Shown here: positions 33,747 through 42,682 of the stretch, piece after piece
Layout: every line of letters begins with the position of its first letter
Numbering within the stretch: the stretch's first letter is position 1
NCBI RefSeq assembly: GCF_014489535.1
Contig: NZ_CP060783.1
Coordinates: 2,480,001-2,544,000, forward strand
Length of the DNA: 64,000 bases
DNA from: Diaphorobacter aerolatus
GTDB lineage: Bacteria; Pseudomonadota; Gammaproteobacteria; Burkholderiales; Burkholderiaceae_C
Direction: 5' to 3'
The notes under the pieces: model-generated
Databases searched by the model: none
What the model saw: only the letters and a program-made list of their open reading frames with translations
What the model was told of the DNA's origin: nothing
Program-made: the position numbers and the translations under genes

Positions 33747-35288
33747 ATGAAACACCCTTCCTGGAGCCACACCTTGCGATTTCCACTTCTCTCCAAACTG
33801 ATGGCGCTGCTGCTCGTCATCGTGCTGCTGATGTTCGGCCTGTCGATGATCGAAGGTGTCGTAAGCGACCGGCAGTTCTACCGCAGCGAGACCGAACGCA
33901 GCGTGGTGCAGAGCCTGGCGGGCTCGCAGACGCTGGTCGGCCCGATCATTCACAGTTCCTGCGTGGAGAGCTGGGACGTGGTCAGCGGCTCGGGCAAGGA
34001 CCGCAGCGTGCGCGAGCAGCGCCGCGAGTTCATGCTCACCGCGCTGCCCGAAAACCTCAGGCTGCGCACCGGCGCGGCCATGGAAGAGCGTGCGCGCGGC
34101 CTGCACAAGGTGAATGCGTACACGCTCAAGGCCCAGGTGACGGCAGACTGGCCGAACCTCGCGCAGCTCGAACCCCAGCGCTCGGTGAAGGATTCGCGCA
34201 TGCAATGCGGCGCGCCGATCCTGATGATGGCCGTGGGCGATGCGCGTGGCATTCGCACGGCGCAGATGGAGCTCGATGGCAAGAGCATCGCGCTCAAGCC
34301 CGGCACCTTTCACCCGATCTACACGCGCGGCCTGCATGCTTCGCTACCCGACTCGATGCGCGGCAACAAGGAGCCGCTGAACATCTCGCTCGATCTGGAA
34401 CTGGTCGGCACGCAGAACGTGTCCATCGTTCCGATCGGCGGCAACAACGACGTGCAGATGCAGAGTAGCTGGCCGCACCCCTCGTTTGCGGGCCGATTTC
34501 TTCCTTCGCAGCGGGATGTGAGCGACGCGGGTTTTCAGGCCAGTTGGCGCGTATCGTCGCTGGCCACCACGGCGCAGCAGGACGTGCGATTGGGTCGCCG
34601 CGTGTGCGGCATGGGCGCCGACCAGGACGGGGACTACGGCAGCCACTCCGGACAGTCGTATGACGCGGTGCGGGCCGTGGTGACGGCGGCCGCGACCACC
34701 ACCGCTGCGGCCGTGGAAGATGTGGCGAGCATCCCGACCCAGCCCGCTTCCGGTTGCGCGGACAGCTTCAGCGTGTCCTTCGTCGATCCGGTGAACCCCT
34801 ATTCCCTGGCCGACCGCGCCACCAAGTACGGCGTGCTGTTCATCGCGCTGACCTTCGTGGCCGTGGGTCTGTTCGAACTCATGAAGAAACTGCGCGTACA
34901 CCCGGTGCAGTATCTGCTGGTCGGTGCGGCGCTGTGCAGCTTCTTTCTGCTGCTCGTGAGTCTGTCCGAACACCTGTCTTTCGGCCTGTCGTACGCGATT
35001 GCATCGAGCGCGTGCGTGCTGCTGCTCGGCTACTACGCGAGCCATATCCTGGGCGGCTTCAGGATGGGCCTGCCGTTCGGTCTCGGCATTGCGCTGCTCT
35101 ACGGCATGCTGTACGTGCTGCTGCAACTCGAGCAGACCGCGCTGGTCGTCGGGTCGATTGCACTGTTCGCCGTGCTCGGCGTGATCATGGTGCTGACCCG
35201 CAAGGTGAACTGGTATGCGCTGAGCACGCGCAACAACCACGGCAGCGCGGCTTCCTCCCACCTGCCCGCTGACGGAGCCGCAGCATGA
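33747..35288 (+). CDS. creD: inner membrane protein CreD
   Basis: 513 residues. One N-terminal transmembrane helix (KLMALLLVIVLLMFGLSMI), a large periplasmic domain to about residue 350, then about five C-terminal transmembrane segments (YGVLFIALTFVAVGLFELMK onward). The junction sequence SFVDPVNPYSLADRATKYGV is the CreD family signature. E. coli CreD is about 450 residues; the extra length is an Ala/Thr/Val-rich insert near residue 300. CreD is the best known CreBC target and affects envelope integrity. Its stop overlaps the next ATG. Confidence 0.93.
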   Translation: MKHPSWSHTLRFPLLSKLMALLLVIVLLMFGLSMIEGVVSDRQFYRSETERSVVQSLAGSQTLVGPIIHSSCVESWDVVSGSGKDRSVREQRREFMLTALPENLRLRTGAAMEERARGLHKVNAYTLKAQVTADWPNLAQLEPQRSVKDSRMQCGAPILMMAVGDARGIRTAQMELDGKSIALKPGTFHPIYTRGLHASLPDSMRGNKEPLNISLDLELVGTQNVSIVPIGGNNDVQMQSSWPHPSFAGRFLPSQRDVSDAGFQASWRVSSLATTAQQDVRLGRRVCGMGADQDGDYGSHSGQSYDAVRAVVTAAATTTAAAVEDVASIPTQPASGCADSFSVSFVDPVNPYSLADRATKYGVLFIALTFVAVGLFELMKKLRVHPVQYLLVGAALCSFFLLLVSLSEHLSFGLSYAIASSACVLLLGYYASHILGGFRMGLPFGLGIALLYGMLYVLLQLEQTALVVGSIALFAVLGVIMVLTRKVNWYALSTRNNHGSAASSHLPADGAAA

Positions 35289-35560
35289 CGATGTCCGGTG
35301 CCAACCCCATGTCTGTGCGGCAGCCGAGCGGCCCGTCGCTCTCCCATGCCGAAGTGCAGCGTGTGCAGCGTTATCAGGACCGCCTGAACCGCGCACTCGC
35401 CGCGCGGGACCGCCAATCGCTCAGGCGGGCCAAGCAACGCGTGCTGGCCGCTGCCTACGCGCCGAGGCGGCGCATCATGTCCCCGGCCTTTCGCATGGCG
35501 CTCAAGCGGTTGTCGTGGCAGATGGCGGCCATGCTGCTCACGCGGGATCGGGCCAGATAG
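35285..35560 (+). CDS. small basic protein coupled to creD
   Basis: 91 residues of unknown function. The ATG overlaps the creD stop (ATGA), so translation is probably coupled. It is strongly basic: VQRYQDRLNRALAARDRQSL, RRAKQRVLAAAY and MALKRLSWQMAAMLLTRDRA read as amphipathic helices without Cys or a signal peptide. It has no motif I recognise. The overlap and strand tie it to the cre operon. Confidence 0.7.
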   Translation: MTMSGANPMSVRQPSGPSLSHAEVQRVQRYQDRLNRALAARDRQSLRRAKQRVLAAAYAPRRRIMSPAFRMALKRLSWQMAAMLLTRDRAR

Positions 35561-35566
35561 GAGGGC

Positions 35567-36088
35567 TCAGAGCACGGCACGGGCGCGCGACTTTTCAGGC
35601 GCGGCCAGTGCCTCGTCTCCCGACGAACACGCGCCCGCGCAGCCGTGGATCAGATGCTCCGGCAGGCCGTCGGGCGAAGCGACCTCGCCGGTCAACGGGT
35701 TGTAGCCCACGCGGCGCAGATGCGTTGCGAGCGCCGAATCCATCATTTGCGTGTGCTGCACCACCCAGATCGCAAGTTCGCGACCCATCTCGCGCAGCAC
35801 GAACAACTCGCCCTTCTCGGCACGCAACAGCCCGGCGCGCATCACCTGCAGAACCACCCTGTGCTGCAGGCTGTGGCAATTGCCGGACGCAAAGCGGGTC
35901 GCCGCCATCCAGCGATCTTCCTGGCCAAAATGATGTTCGGTGTGCATCAGCAAGTCGCCCCAGACGGGAATCAACTCGACGTCCTCGGCAGCATCCACGG
36001 CCTGGAGAATTTCTATGCACTCCCGGTGCGTGTCATCCATCAGCGGGAGATTCAGCGCCAGTTCCCCGGACCATCGCAGAGCGCTCAT
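35567..36088 (-). CDS. bacteriohemerythrin-like protein
   Basis: 173 residues from the ATG at 36088, which has a strong AAGGAGG site. The four-helix hemerythrin pattern is seen: LMDDTHRECIEILQAV (first His), LLMHTEHHFGQEDRWM (HxxxE region), CHSLQHRVVLQVM and WVVQHTQMMDSAL. These ligate a di-iron site that binds O2 or signals iron or oxygen. The C-terminus adds about 40 residues with GCAGACSSG. Convergent with the cre operon. Confidence 0.88.
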   Translation of the reverse strand: MSALRWSGELALNLPLMDDTHRECIEILQAVDAAEDVELIPVWGDLLMHTEHHFGQEDRWMAATRFASGNCHSLQHRVVLQVMRAGLLRAEKGELFVLREMGRELAIWVVQHTQMMDSALATHLRRVGYNPLTGEVASPDGLPEHLIHGCAGACSSGDEALAAPEKSRARAVL

Positions 36089-36251
36089 TGGGTACGCCTC
36101 CTTGTTATTCAATTCAATTTCTGAAAGAACCATCGCTATCTGCGAGCGATAAGTTTTAGTGCTTCAGAAGGTTAGAAGTGAAAGACTACCGGCACTTTGA
36201 TGTACCTCAGGCAGCCCAGCGGCATGGGGGCTTTCCCGGCATCGGGTCCGC

Positions 36252-37064
36252 TCAAATGGCCGGGTAGTCCCCGGTGCCGTCGGGCCAGCGCGTGAGCACG
36301 TCGAAACCGCTGTCGGTCACCGCCACCATATGCTCCCATTGCGCGGAAAGCGATTTGTCGTGGGTGATCACGGTCCAGCCATCAGCGAGTTCACGGGTCG
36401 TGGCCTTGCCTGCGGTGAGCATGGGCTCGATCGTGAAGATCATTCCCGGCTCCAACAACAGCCCCGCGCCGGGCTGACCGTAGTGCAGCACCTGCGGCTC
36501 GTCGTGATAAACCGTGCCAATGCCGTGGCCACAGTAGTCGCGTACCACGCCAAAGCGCTCGCGCTCAGCGATGCTCTGGATCGCATGGCCGACGTCGCCG
36601 AGCGTTGCGCCCGGCTTCACGGCGCGAATGCCGGCGAGCAGCGCCTCATAGGTCGTCTCGACCAGACGTCGCGCCTGATTGCCAGGCTCGCCCACGTAGT
36701 ACATGCGGCTCGTGTCGCCGATCCAGCCGCGCGGCGTGGTCACCGCTACATCGAGGTTGATGATGTCGCCCTCTTTGAGTACCGTGGCCGCCGACGGAAT
36801 GCCGTGGCAGACGACGTGGTTCACCGAAGTGCACAGCGCCCCGGGAAAGCCGCCGTAGCCGACATTGGTCGGCACGCAGCCCAGCACATCGACGATGTAG
36901 TCGTGGCAGAGACGGTCGAGGTGCCCGGTGCTCACGCCGGGTTGCACGTGGGGCGCGAGCATCGCGAGCACCCGCGCGGCAAGCCCGCCGGCCTCGCGCG
37001 ACAGCGCGATCTCGTCGGCGCTGCGCAGCGGCACGCCGCGTTGCTGTTTTCCGCGACGGCTCAT
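36252..37064 (-). CDS. map: type I methionine aminopeptidase
   Basis: 270 residues. Removes the N-terminal Met from nascent proteins. Metal ligands and the catalytic His are visible: NHVVCHGIPS (His), INLDVAV and GDTSRMYYVG (Asp), DYCGHGIGTVYHDEP (His), FTIEPMLTAG (Glu) and WEHMVAVTD (Glu). A second map gene is usual near rpsB in this group, so this is probably a paralog; the housekeeping copy is not in the window. Confidence 0.94.
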   Translation of the reverse strand: MSRRGKQQRGVPLRSADEIALSREAGGLAARVLAMLAPHVQPGVSTGHLDRLCHDYIVDVLGCVPTNVGYGGFPGALCTSVNHVVCHGIPSAATVLKEGDIINLDVAVTTPRGWIGDTSRMYYVGEPGNQARRLVETTYEALLAGIRAVKPGATLGDVGHAIQSIAERERFGVVRDYCGHGIGTVYHDEPQVLHYGQPGAGLLLEPGMIFTIEPMLTAGKATTRELADGWTVITHDKSLSAQWEHMVAVTDSGFDVLTRWPDGTGDYPAI

Positions 37065-37233
37065 GCAGACGGTCCGAAATTTTTGACGATTCCCATCGGT
37101 CGATCATAGTTCGAATACACGAAACGGCTACGCCAGCCGACTCCCCAATGGAGCGCGACCGGCGTAGCCAGATTGCATCGCGAAAGATCAACCGAGCCCG
37201 CTACCTGCGGGCGTCGCTCAGAATCCTCGCAAA

Positions 37234-37815
37234 TTACTGTGCGAAAGCGCGCTTCGCGTCGGCAATGCACTTGTCCTTCACGTCGCCGGACATGGCGTCG
37301 CAACGCTCGGCAGCCGCCTTGTAGTCGGCCTCACGCTTTTCTTCGGCGGCGTCCTTCTTGGTTTCTGCGACGTGGGCAGCCTTTTCATTGGGCGTCTCGC
37401 CCGGCTCGCCCTGAGCGCGTGCCACCTTGGCGTCTTCCTTGGCCTTCACGTGGGCGGCCTTGGCATCCTTCACGCAGACGTCCTTGGCATTGCCGCTCAG
37501 GTCGTCACACTTCTCCTTGGCGACTTCGTAGTCGGCATCGGCGCGTGCCTCACGGGCCTTGAAGCTGGCCTTGTTGCTGGGTTTGTACTGGGCTTCGAGA
37601 TCGGCCTTGGCCACCTTTTGCTTGCCCGAGGCCTGCTTTTCGCACACGTCCTTGGCATTGGCGGACAGGCTTGCGCACTGGGCCTTTTCGGCCTTGTATT
37701 CGGCCTTGACACGGTCTTCCGCAGCCTTGTGCTCGGCCTTGGTCATGGCGAAGCCGGTGGTGGCAAAAAGGCCCATGACGGCAGCAGCGATCAGATGACG
37801 GGTGGTAGTTTGCAT
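37234..37815 (-). CDS. periplasmic protein with three CX10C repeats
   Basis: 193 residues. A signal peptide (MQTTTRHLIAAAVMGLFATTGFA) is followed by a Lys/Ala/Glu-rich helical protein. Three repeats share the plan Cys-x(4)-Ser-x(3)-Lys-Asp-x-Cys: CASLSANAKDVC, CDDLSGNAKDVC and CDAMSGDVKDKC, each with ten residues between the cysteines and preceded by an AxYxxAxxxC helix. Each pair could form an intra-hairpin disulfide. Such proteins are often labelled TolA-like because of composition only. Function unknown. Confidence 0.85.
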   Translation of the reverse strand: MQTTTRHLIAAAVMGLFATTGFAMTKAEHKAAEDRVKAEYKAEKAQCASLSANAKDVCEKQASGKQKVAKADLEAQYKPSNKASFKAREARADADYEVAKEKCDDLSGNAKDVCVKDAKAAHVKAKEDAKVARAQGEPGETPNEKAAHVAETKKDAAEEKREADYKAAAERCDAMSGDVKDKCIADAKRAFAQ

Positions 37816-37974
37816 GACGTTCTTCCTTTATGAACCTCGTATATCGAGTGGAAGAAATTCTCGGGCGCAGACGACGCGTTCCAAGTCATCTGGCAAGTCA
37901 TCCCTTGTAAGCCACCGACGCCCTCGACGCGTAGGCTGAGGCCGCATGACGCAGCCACCATTCCGGTCGCCCAT

Positions 37975-37995
37975 GAAAAACCGCCTTGCGGCGGT
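37975..37995 (-). terminator. terminator after the 65-residue ORF
   Basis: Minus strand stem ACCGCC-GCAA-GGCGGT (37980-37995) followed by a run of T residues (37976-37980 as A on the plus strand). It lies 17 bases past the ORF stop at 38012. The rest of the 37816-38011 gap shows no gene I can support. Confidence 0.75.
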
Positions 37996-38011
37996 CGGTA
38001 GGGAGCCGGAG

Positions 38012-38209
38012 TCAGGACTCGGCGTGGAGATCGGGTGGCGGGGCCACCGTGTAGGGTCGCGAGATTTGTTGATCAATCATTCGCATCCGTGGGCGAAACG
38101 CCGTTTGCGTTTCGGACTTCAACAGCAGCAATCGAGCGCCCTCTTGAACCAAAAGTGCGCGACGGCGCGACTCCTCGTCACCCTCTTTGACGGTACCGAG
38201 TGTCAACAT
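38012..38209 (-). CDS. small hypothetical protein
   Basis: 65 residues, MLTLGTVKEGDEESRRRALL to PPPDLHAES. It is charged, with a short hydrophobic helix ARLLLLK, no Cys and no signal peptide. The support is contextual: AAAGGAAGAA upstream as a ribosome site, and a good terminator 17 bases past the stop. I do not recognise a family. The frame could still be chance. Confidence 0.5.
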   Translation of the reverse strand: MLTLGTVKEGDEESRRRALLVQEGARLLLLKSETQTAFRPRMRMIDQQISRPYTVAPPPDLHAES

Positions 38210-38304
38210 GGTCCGTTCTTCCTTTAAAAACTATAGCAATCTAGTTGTCGATAGACCAATTGAACCGCGTCCGTCGTGTTCGGTCAAGTGCCGGTGCAGC
38301 AAAT

Positions 38305-38940
38305 TCAATGCGAAAGATGCAGACCGCATTCGCGGTTGTCTTCTCCCTTGGTGGGATCGACATAGTCGAAATTGTTCGGCAAGCCATGCTCGACAAGGTA
38401 TTCATGCAACTGCTTTGAACTCCAGTACAGCAGCGGGGCCACCTTGATCAGGCCATCGGGGTTGATGCTCACCGGCTCCATCTGCGCACGCACGGCGGTA
38501 TCGGTGGCGCGCAACGCCGTGAACCAGACTTGCGGTCCCGTCTCGCGCAACGCGCGCGCAAAGGGCTCGAGCTTCACTTCCTCGGTGAATGCCTCGTGGC
38601 GCGGATCATACAGGCCGGGCATCGGCCCGTCCACGGCCTCGCGGTGCGCGCGGCTGCGGCGCGGCAGGTAGATGCTCAGGTTGAGCCCGAGCTGCCGCGT
38701 CACCTCGTCGGCAAACCGGTAGGTGGCGTCGGTGTTGTAGCCGTTGTCCATCCAGATCACGCGCATGTCGGGCTGCGCCTTCGCGCACATGTGCAGGATC
38801 ACCGCCTCGAACGGGCGGAAGTTGGTCGTGACGATATTGGTCTTTGCGAGACCGACGGCCCAGTTGACCAGCCCCTGCGCGTCACGGCCCAGCGTGGCGT
38901 TGATGTGGGCGAGATCGATGTCTTGTGATGATGCACTCAT
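38305..38940 (-). CDS. cysH: phosphoadenylyl-sulfate (PAPS) reductase family protein
   Basis: 211 residues. Adenosine phosphosulfate binding region VVTTNFRPFEAVILHMC, the VIWMDNGYNTDATYRFADEV segment and the C-terminal catalytic Cys in DNRECGLH. The tandem CC and CxxC iron-sulfur cysteines of APS reductases are absent; only single Cys residues occur. By that rule it should use PAPS, or have diverged. It stands alone without cysDN or cysI around it. Confidence 0.85.
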   Translation of the reverse strand: MSASSQDIDLAHINATLGRDAQGLVNWAVGLAKTNIVTTNFRPFEAVILHMCAKAQPDMRVIWMDNGYNTDATYRFADEVTRQLGLNLSIYLPRRSRAHREAVDGPMPGLYDPRHEAFTEEVKLEPFARALRETGPQVWFTALRATDTAVRAQMEPVSINPDGLIKVAPLLYWSSKQLHEYLVEHGLPNNFDYVDPTKGEDNRECGLHLSH

Positions 38941-38973
38941 GTGACTTCAGCTTCGGTACTTGTTTGAACGGAT

Positions 38974-39672
38974 TCAGCGGCCGCCTTGCTCGACCCATCG
39001 GGCAATGTCTTCGGCCACCTGCGCGGCGGCTTCCGAAAGCGCCTTGGCACCTCCGGCAGCGTTCGGCGATGCCGCAGGGCGCTGTGCGACGAACACACGC
39101 TGCGCCACCAGCTCATCGCCTGCCTTGAGCGAGTCGATCAGCGAGGCACGCACGCGCACCAGGCCGATGCTGTCCTGCGGCGAACTGAACACCTGGCTGA
39201 ACTCCTCGACCTCGGCACGCAGCACGGTCGGCGACTTGCCGCCCTTGATCTGCTGGTCGATGTTGGTGTCGCCGTAGATCACGGCACGCCGCGGACTCAG
39301 GCGGTCGCGCACCGCCTGTTGCATCAGCACGGCGGGCGTCTGGCTCCAGCGCGCCAGGGTATAGGGATGGAGCTGCTGCTCGTTCGCATAGGCCAGACGG
39401 TAGAAGACCGCCGTGCGGCCATCGGGCAGACCGGTGGATGCGAAATCGGCCAGCGCAATCGGCGCGAGCGGCTGCTGGGCAGCGGTCACATCGGCCGGTC
39501 GCTGCACGCCCGGGCCGAAGTCGTACACGTCGGCGCGCTGCGGCGGCTTGGGCAGGATCGAACCGCAACCGGCGAGCAGACCGGCCACGACGAACGCCGC
39601 AAGCGAAGCGCGCATGGCTCGCGCACGCGAGGGGCGGAAAAGGGAAGTTAGCGTCGTCAATGTCGTCGTCAT
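38974..39672 (-). CDS. Mla/PqiC-type ABC transport auxiliary lipoprotein
   Basis: 232 residues from the ATG at 39672 (one at 39678 is equally possible). The lipobox is AGLLAGCGSILPKPP. The rest shows VYDFGP, LAYANEQQLHPYTLARWSQTP and LRAEVEEFSQVFSSPQDSIG, the pattern of the ABC_trans_aux family of outer-membrane-facing lipoproteins. It follows mlaD by 16 bases, so it is part of the lipid transporter and probably connects the MCE protein to the outer membrane. Confidence 0.88.
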   Translation of the reverse strand: MTTTLTTLTSLFRPSRARAMRASLAAFVVAGLLAGCGSILPKPPQRADVYDFGPGVQRPADVTAAQQPLAPIALADFASTGLPDGRTAVFYRLAYANEQQLHPYTLARWSQTPAVLMQQAVRDRLSPRRAVIYGDTNIDQQIKGGKSPTVLRAEVEEFSQVFSSPQDSIGLVRVRASLIDSLKAGDELVAQRVFVAQRPAASPNAAGGAKALSEAAAQVAEDIARWVEQGGR

Positions 39673-39688
39673 GTGCATTTCGCCTCTT

Positions 39689-40675
39689 TCAACGTTGCGG
39701 TGCAGCACCGGCAGGGGCCACGAAGCCGGGCTCGCCGGGTCCGGCCGAGCCTGCGCCATTGCCGTAGATCAGCGACTGCGGGTTGTCGCTGATGTTGTCG
39801 GCGGTGCGGCCCAGACGGTGCGCCGCGCGGCCGGTTTCATCGGCGGCGCGGTTCAGGCGCGGCAGGGTCACGCGGCCAAAGCGGTCCGCCGCCGCAGACA
39901 GCGACTGGGCGCTGTTGGCGATCTCGCGCACCGGCCCGCCTTCCTCGCTCAGGCCGCGCACGGTCTTGCCGATGTCGCTGGCGGCACTGGCGGCGCTGTT
40001 GCCCGCCGCGCGCAACGAAGCCAGCGTCTGCTGCGCGTCCTTGGCAAGCACGGGCATGGTGGCCAGCGCCGGGTCGAGCTTGGTGGCAACCGTGTTGTCG
40101 AGGCGCTTGACCAACACGTTCACATTGGTCGCCGCATCACCGAGCTGCACGAGCGCGTTGCTGAAGTTCTTCTGGTTCTCGTCGCCCAGCAGTGTGTTGA
40201 GCTTGCGGGTCGCGTCGTTGACCTGCACCATGATGTTGGGAATCTGCTCGGCGATCTGGCTGAACTGCGAGGATTGCAGCGGCAGGCGCGGAATGCCGTC
40301 GGCGCCGGGCGGAACGGGTTCGAGCGGCGCGTCGGCATCGTCGAGCTGCACGTGCGCAAGCCCCGTCACGCCTTGATAGCCGAGCGTTGCGAAGGTCGTC
40401 TTGCTGATCGGCGCGTTCTCGTTGACCGCGATGCGGATCAGGATATTGCCGGTGGCTTCGGGATCAAAGCCCACCGACTGGACCTTGCCGACCGCCACGC
40501 CCTTGTAGCGCACGGCGGCCTGCGGTTGCAGGCCGGTGACGCTTTCCTTGCTCGACAACTCGAAGACCTGATAGTCCGTCTTGTCGCGCGTGAGCCAGAG
40601 ACCGAGGCCGGCGAGCAATGCCACCACGACGATCACGAAAATGCCCGCAGCGAGGGCGTGTGACTTGTTTTCCAT
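39689..40675 (-). CDS. mlaD: MCE-domain substrate-binding protein (MlaD-like)
   Basis: 328 residues. One N-terminal transmembrane anchor (ALAAGIFVIVVVALLAGLGLW). The MCE domain is at about residues 40-120 (SVTGLQPQAAVRYKGVAVGKVQSV...GYQGVTGLAHVQL). The C-terminal half is helical with many Asn/Gln/Ala, likely coiled coil. E. coli MlaD is 183 residues, so the C-terminal extension is substantial. It forms the periplasmic ring that receives lipids. Overlaps mlaF by one base. Confidence 0.92.
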   Translation of the reverse strand: MENKSHALAAGIFVIVVVALLAGLGLWLTRDKTDYQVFELSSKESVTGLQPQAAVRYKGVAVGKVQSVGFDPEATGNILIRIAVNENAPISKTTFATLGYQGVTGLAHVQLDDADAPLEPVPPGADGIPRLPLQSSQFSQIAEQIPNIMVQVNDATRKLNTLLGDENQKNFSNALVQLGDAATNVNVLVKRLDNTVATKLDPALATMPVLAKDAQQTLASLRAAGNSAASAASDIGKTVRGLSEEGGPVREIANSAQSLSAAADRFGRVTLPRLNRAADETGRAAHRLGRTADNISDNPQSLIYGNGAGSAGPGEPGFVAPAGAAPQR

Positions 40676-41559
40676 CAGCTTTCCTTGACCGGCGATCCGG
40701 CGAATTCAGGGGGCAACGCCGCCATTGCCCTACGGCCGCGATCTCCGAGAAAAAAGTGGTGAATGAAGGGATGATCGAAGCGCACGACCTCGGCCGGCGT
40801 GCCGGTGACGATCACGTGCTTGTCTGCCAGCACCGCCACCGTCGTGGACAGCGCAAACAGCGAATCCAGATCGTGCGTGACCATGATGACCGTGAGCCCC
40901 AGCGTGGCATGCAGTTCCTTGAGCAGCTCGCAGAACTCGTCCGAGCCGTTCGGATCGAGGCCCGCCGTGGGCTCGTCGAGCAGCAGCAGCGGCGGATCCA
41001 TGATCAGCGCCCGCGCAAGCGCCACCCGCTTGATCATGCCGCCCGAGAGATCGGCGGGCATGCGTGTGGCCACTTCGGGCTTGAGCCCGGCCATCTGCAG
41101 CTTGACGAGTGCGGCGTCGTGGATCACGTCCTTGGGCAGCGTGCCCTGCTCCTGCAACGCAAAGCCGATGTTGTCGATCACATTGAAGGCCGAGAACAGC
41201 GCTCCGTGCTGAAACAGCATGCCCACGCGCGTGGTCGCGCCATCGGTGGTGAGCTCGCTGGCCGGACGCCCGAGCACGGTGACCGTGCCCGAGGTCGGCT
41301 GGGTGAGCCCCAGAATATGGCGCAGCAGCACGGTCTTGCCCGTACCCGAGCCCCCCACGAGCGAGAGGATTTCGCCCTTGCGCACCGTGAGGTTCAGGTC
41401 CTTGTGCACGGTGAAGGCATCCTTGCCCTCGCCGAAGACGGTCGACAGGTCCCGGACCTCGACCACCACCGGCGCGTCTTCGGGAGGCGGCGCCGGCGCC
41501 TGCGAGAGCGCGGCAGGCTGCGCGCCGGCGTCCATGTATTGCGTGGTTGACGCGTTCAT
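40675..41559 (-). CDS. mlaF: ABC transporter ATPase (MlaF-like)
   Basis: 294 residues with an unusual Pro/Ala-rich N-terminal tail of about 30 residues. Walker A VGGSGTGKTVLLRHI, signature LSGGMIKRVALARAL and Walker B PLLLLDEPTAGLDP. Between them lies the Q loop MLFQHGALFSAFNV, characteristic of the Mla family. It powers lipid movement with MlaE and is 3 bases from the mlaE stop. Confidence 0.94.
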   Translation of the reverse strand: MNASTTQYMDAGAQPAALSQAPAPPPEDAPVVVEVRDLSTVFGEGKDAFTVHKDLNLTVRKGEILSLVGGSGTGKTVLLRHILGLTQPTSGTVTVLGRPASELTTDGATTRVGMLFQHGALFSAFNVIDNIGFALQEQGTLPKDVIHDAALVKLQMAGLKPEVATRMPADLSGGMIKRVALARALIMDPPLLLLDEPTAGLDPNGSDEFCELLKELHATLGLTVIMVTHDLDSLFALSTTVAVLADKHVIVTGTPAEVVRFDHPFIHHFFLGDRGRRAMAALPPEFAGSPVKES

Positions 41560-41562
41560 CGC

Positions 41563-42682
41563 TCAGAACCCCACATTCTTGAACGCGATGGCGAACAGCG
41601 CATCCACGATGATGACCATGGTGATCGCACTCACCACCGAGGCGGTCGTGCCCTCGCCCAGGCTCTGCGTATTCGGCTCCACCGAGAGCCCCAGTGACAG
41701 CCGATCAGCGCGATGAATACGCCGAACACCACCGACTTGGCCATCGCCAGCCAGAGGTTGGAGACGTTCACCGCCGACGGCAGTGCCTGCACGAAATACG
41801 CGGGCGATATGTTCATCGCCAGATCGGCCGCCACCATGCCACCGGCGAGTGCCGCCAGGGTGGTCCACAGCGCGACCAGCGGCATGGCGATGCCGAGCGC
41901 CAGCGCGCGCGGCATGACCAGCCGAAAGCCATGCTGAATGCCCATCACGCTGAGCGCATCAAGTTCTTCCGTCACGCGCATCACGCCAATCTGCGCCGTG
42001 ATCGCCGAGCCCGAACGGCCGGCCACCAGAATCGCGCCAAGCATAGGCCCGAGTTCGCGGATTAGCGAGATGCCGAGAATGTTGACGATGAAGGTTTCCG
42101 CGCCGAACTGCCGAAGCTGCAGCGACATCAGATAGGCCAGCACCACGCCGATCAGAAAACCCACGAGTGCGGTGATCGGCAGCGCCGTCGCGCCCATGCT
42201 GTACAGGTGCGCGGAGATGTCGCGCCATGGCCCCTTGCGCGGATTGGCGATGAGTCGGCCCAGGTCGAACACCAATTGCCCGATCAACGACACCAGATGC
42301 TTGAAATGCCCGAATGCGCCAAAGAGCAGCGCCCGAGGCTGTCCAACTGCGCATACAGCCAGGGTGGGCCTTGCTTTGGCTCCTCGACCTTGCTGAAGCG
42401 CGCAAGCTGGTCGAACACTTCCTGTTGCGCCGGCGTGAGCTGCAACTGCGCTGGCGCACGCTTGCCCCAGTGAGTCCAGAGGATCTGCGCGCCCACATGA
42501 TCGAGGTGCTCCACGCCCTGCAGATCCCACGCGGCCTCCACGCCCGCACGGTCGAGTTCGGCATCAAGGCGCCTGAACACCTGCCGATCCGCAAAGGCGG
42601 CCGACACCCAATCCCCCTGCGCTTTCACGCTGGACGTACTGCCTGCAACGGGTTGGATCGATGGCGGGTTGGTAATTTGCAT
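41563..42682 (-). CDS. mlaE: MlaE-family permease with STAS-like N-terminal domain (two bases short)
   Basis: About 373 residues when joined. Residues 1-115 form a STAS-like domain (DLQGVEHLDHVGAQILWTHW), the part made separately as MlaB in E. coli. The permease follows: FLIGVVLAYLMSLQLRQFGA, ELGPMLGAILVAGRSGSAIT and MRVTEELDALSVMGI, all family signatures. Missing bases are one G at the plus-strand C run 42332-42334 (joining the two domains) and one at 41690-41693 (joining GCHWGLSVEPNTQSLGEGTT). First gene of the operon mlaE-mlaF-mlaD-lipoprotein. Confidence 0.88.

Noticed and set aside
37828..38076. 82-residue minus-strand open frame
   Set aside because: It crosses the terminator of the 65-residue ORF and lacks a ribosome site.
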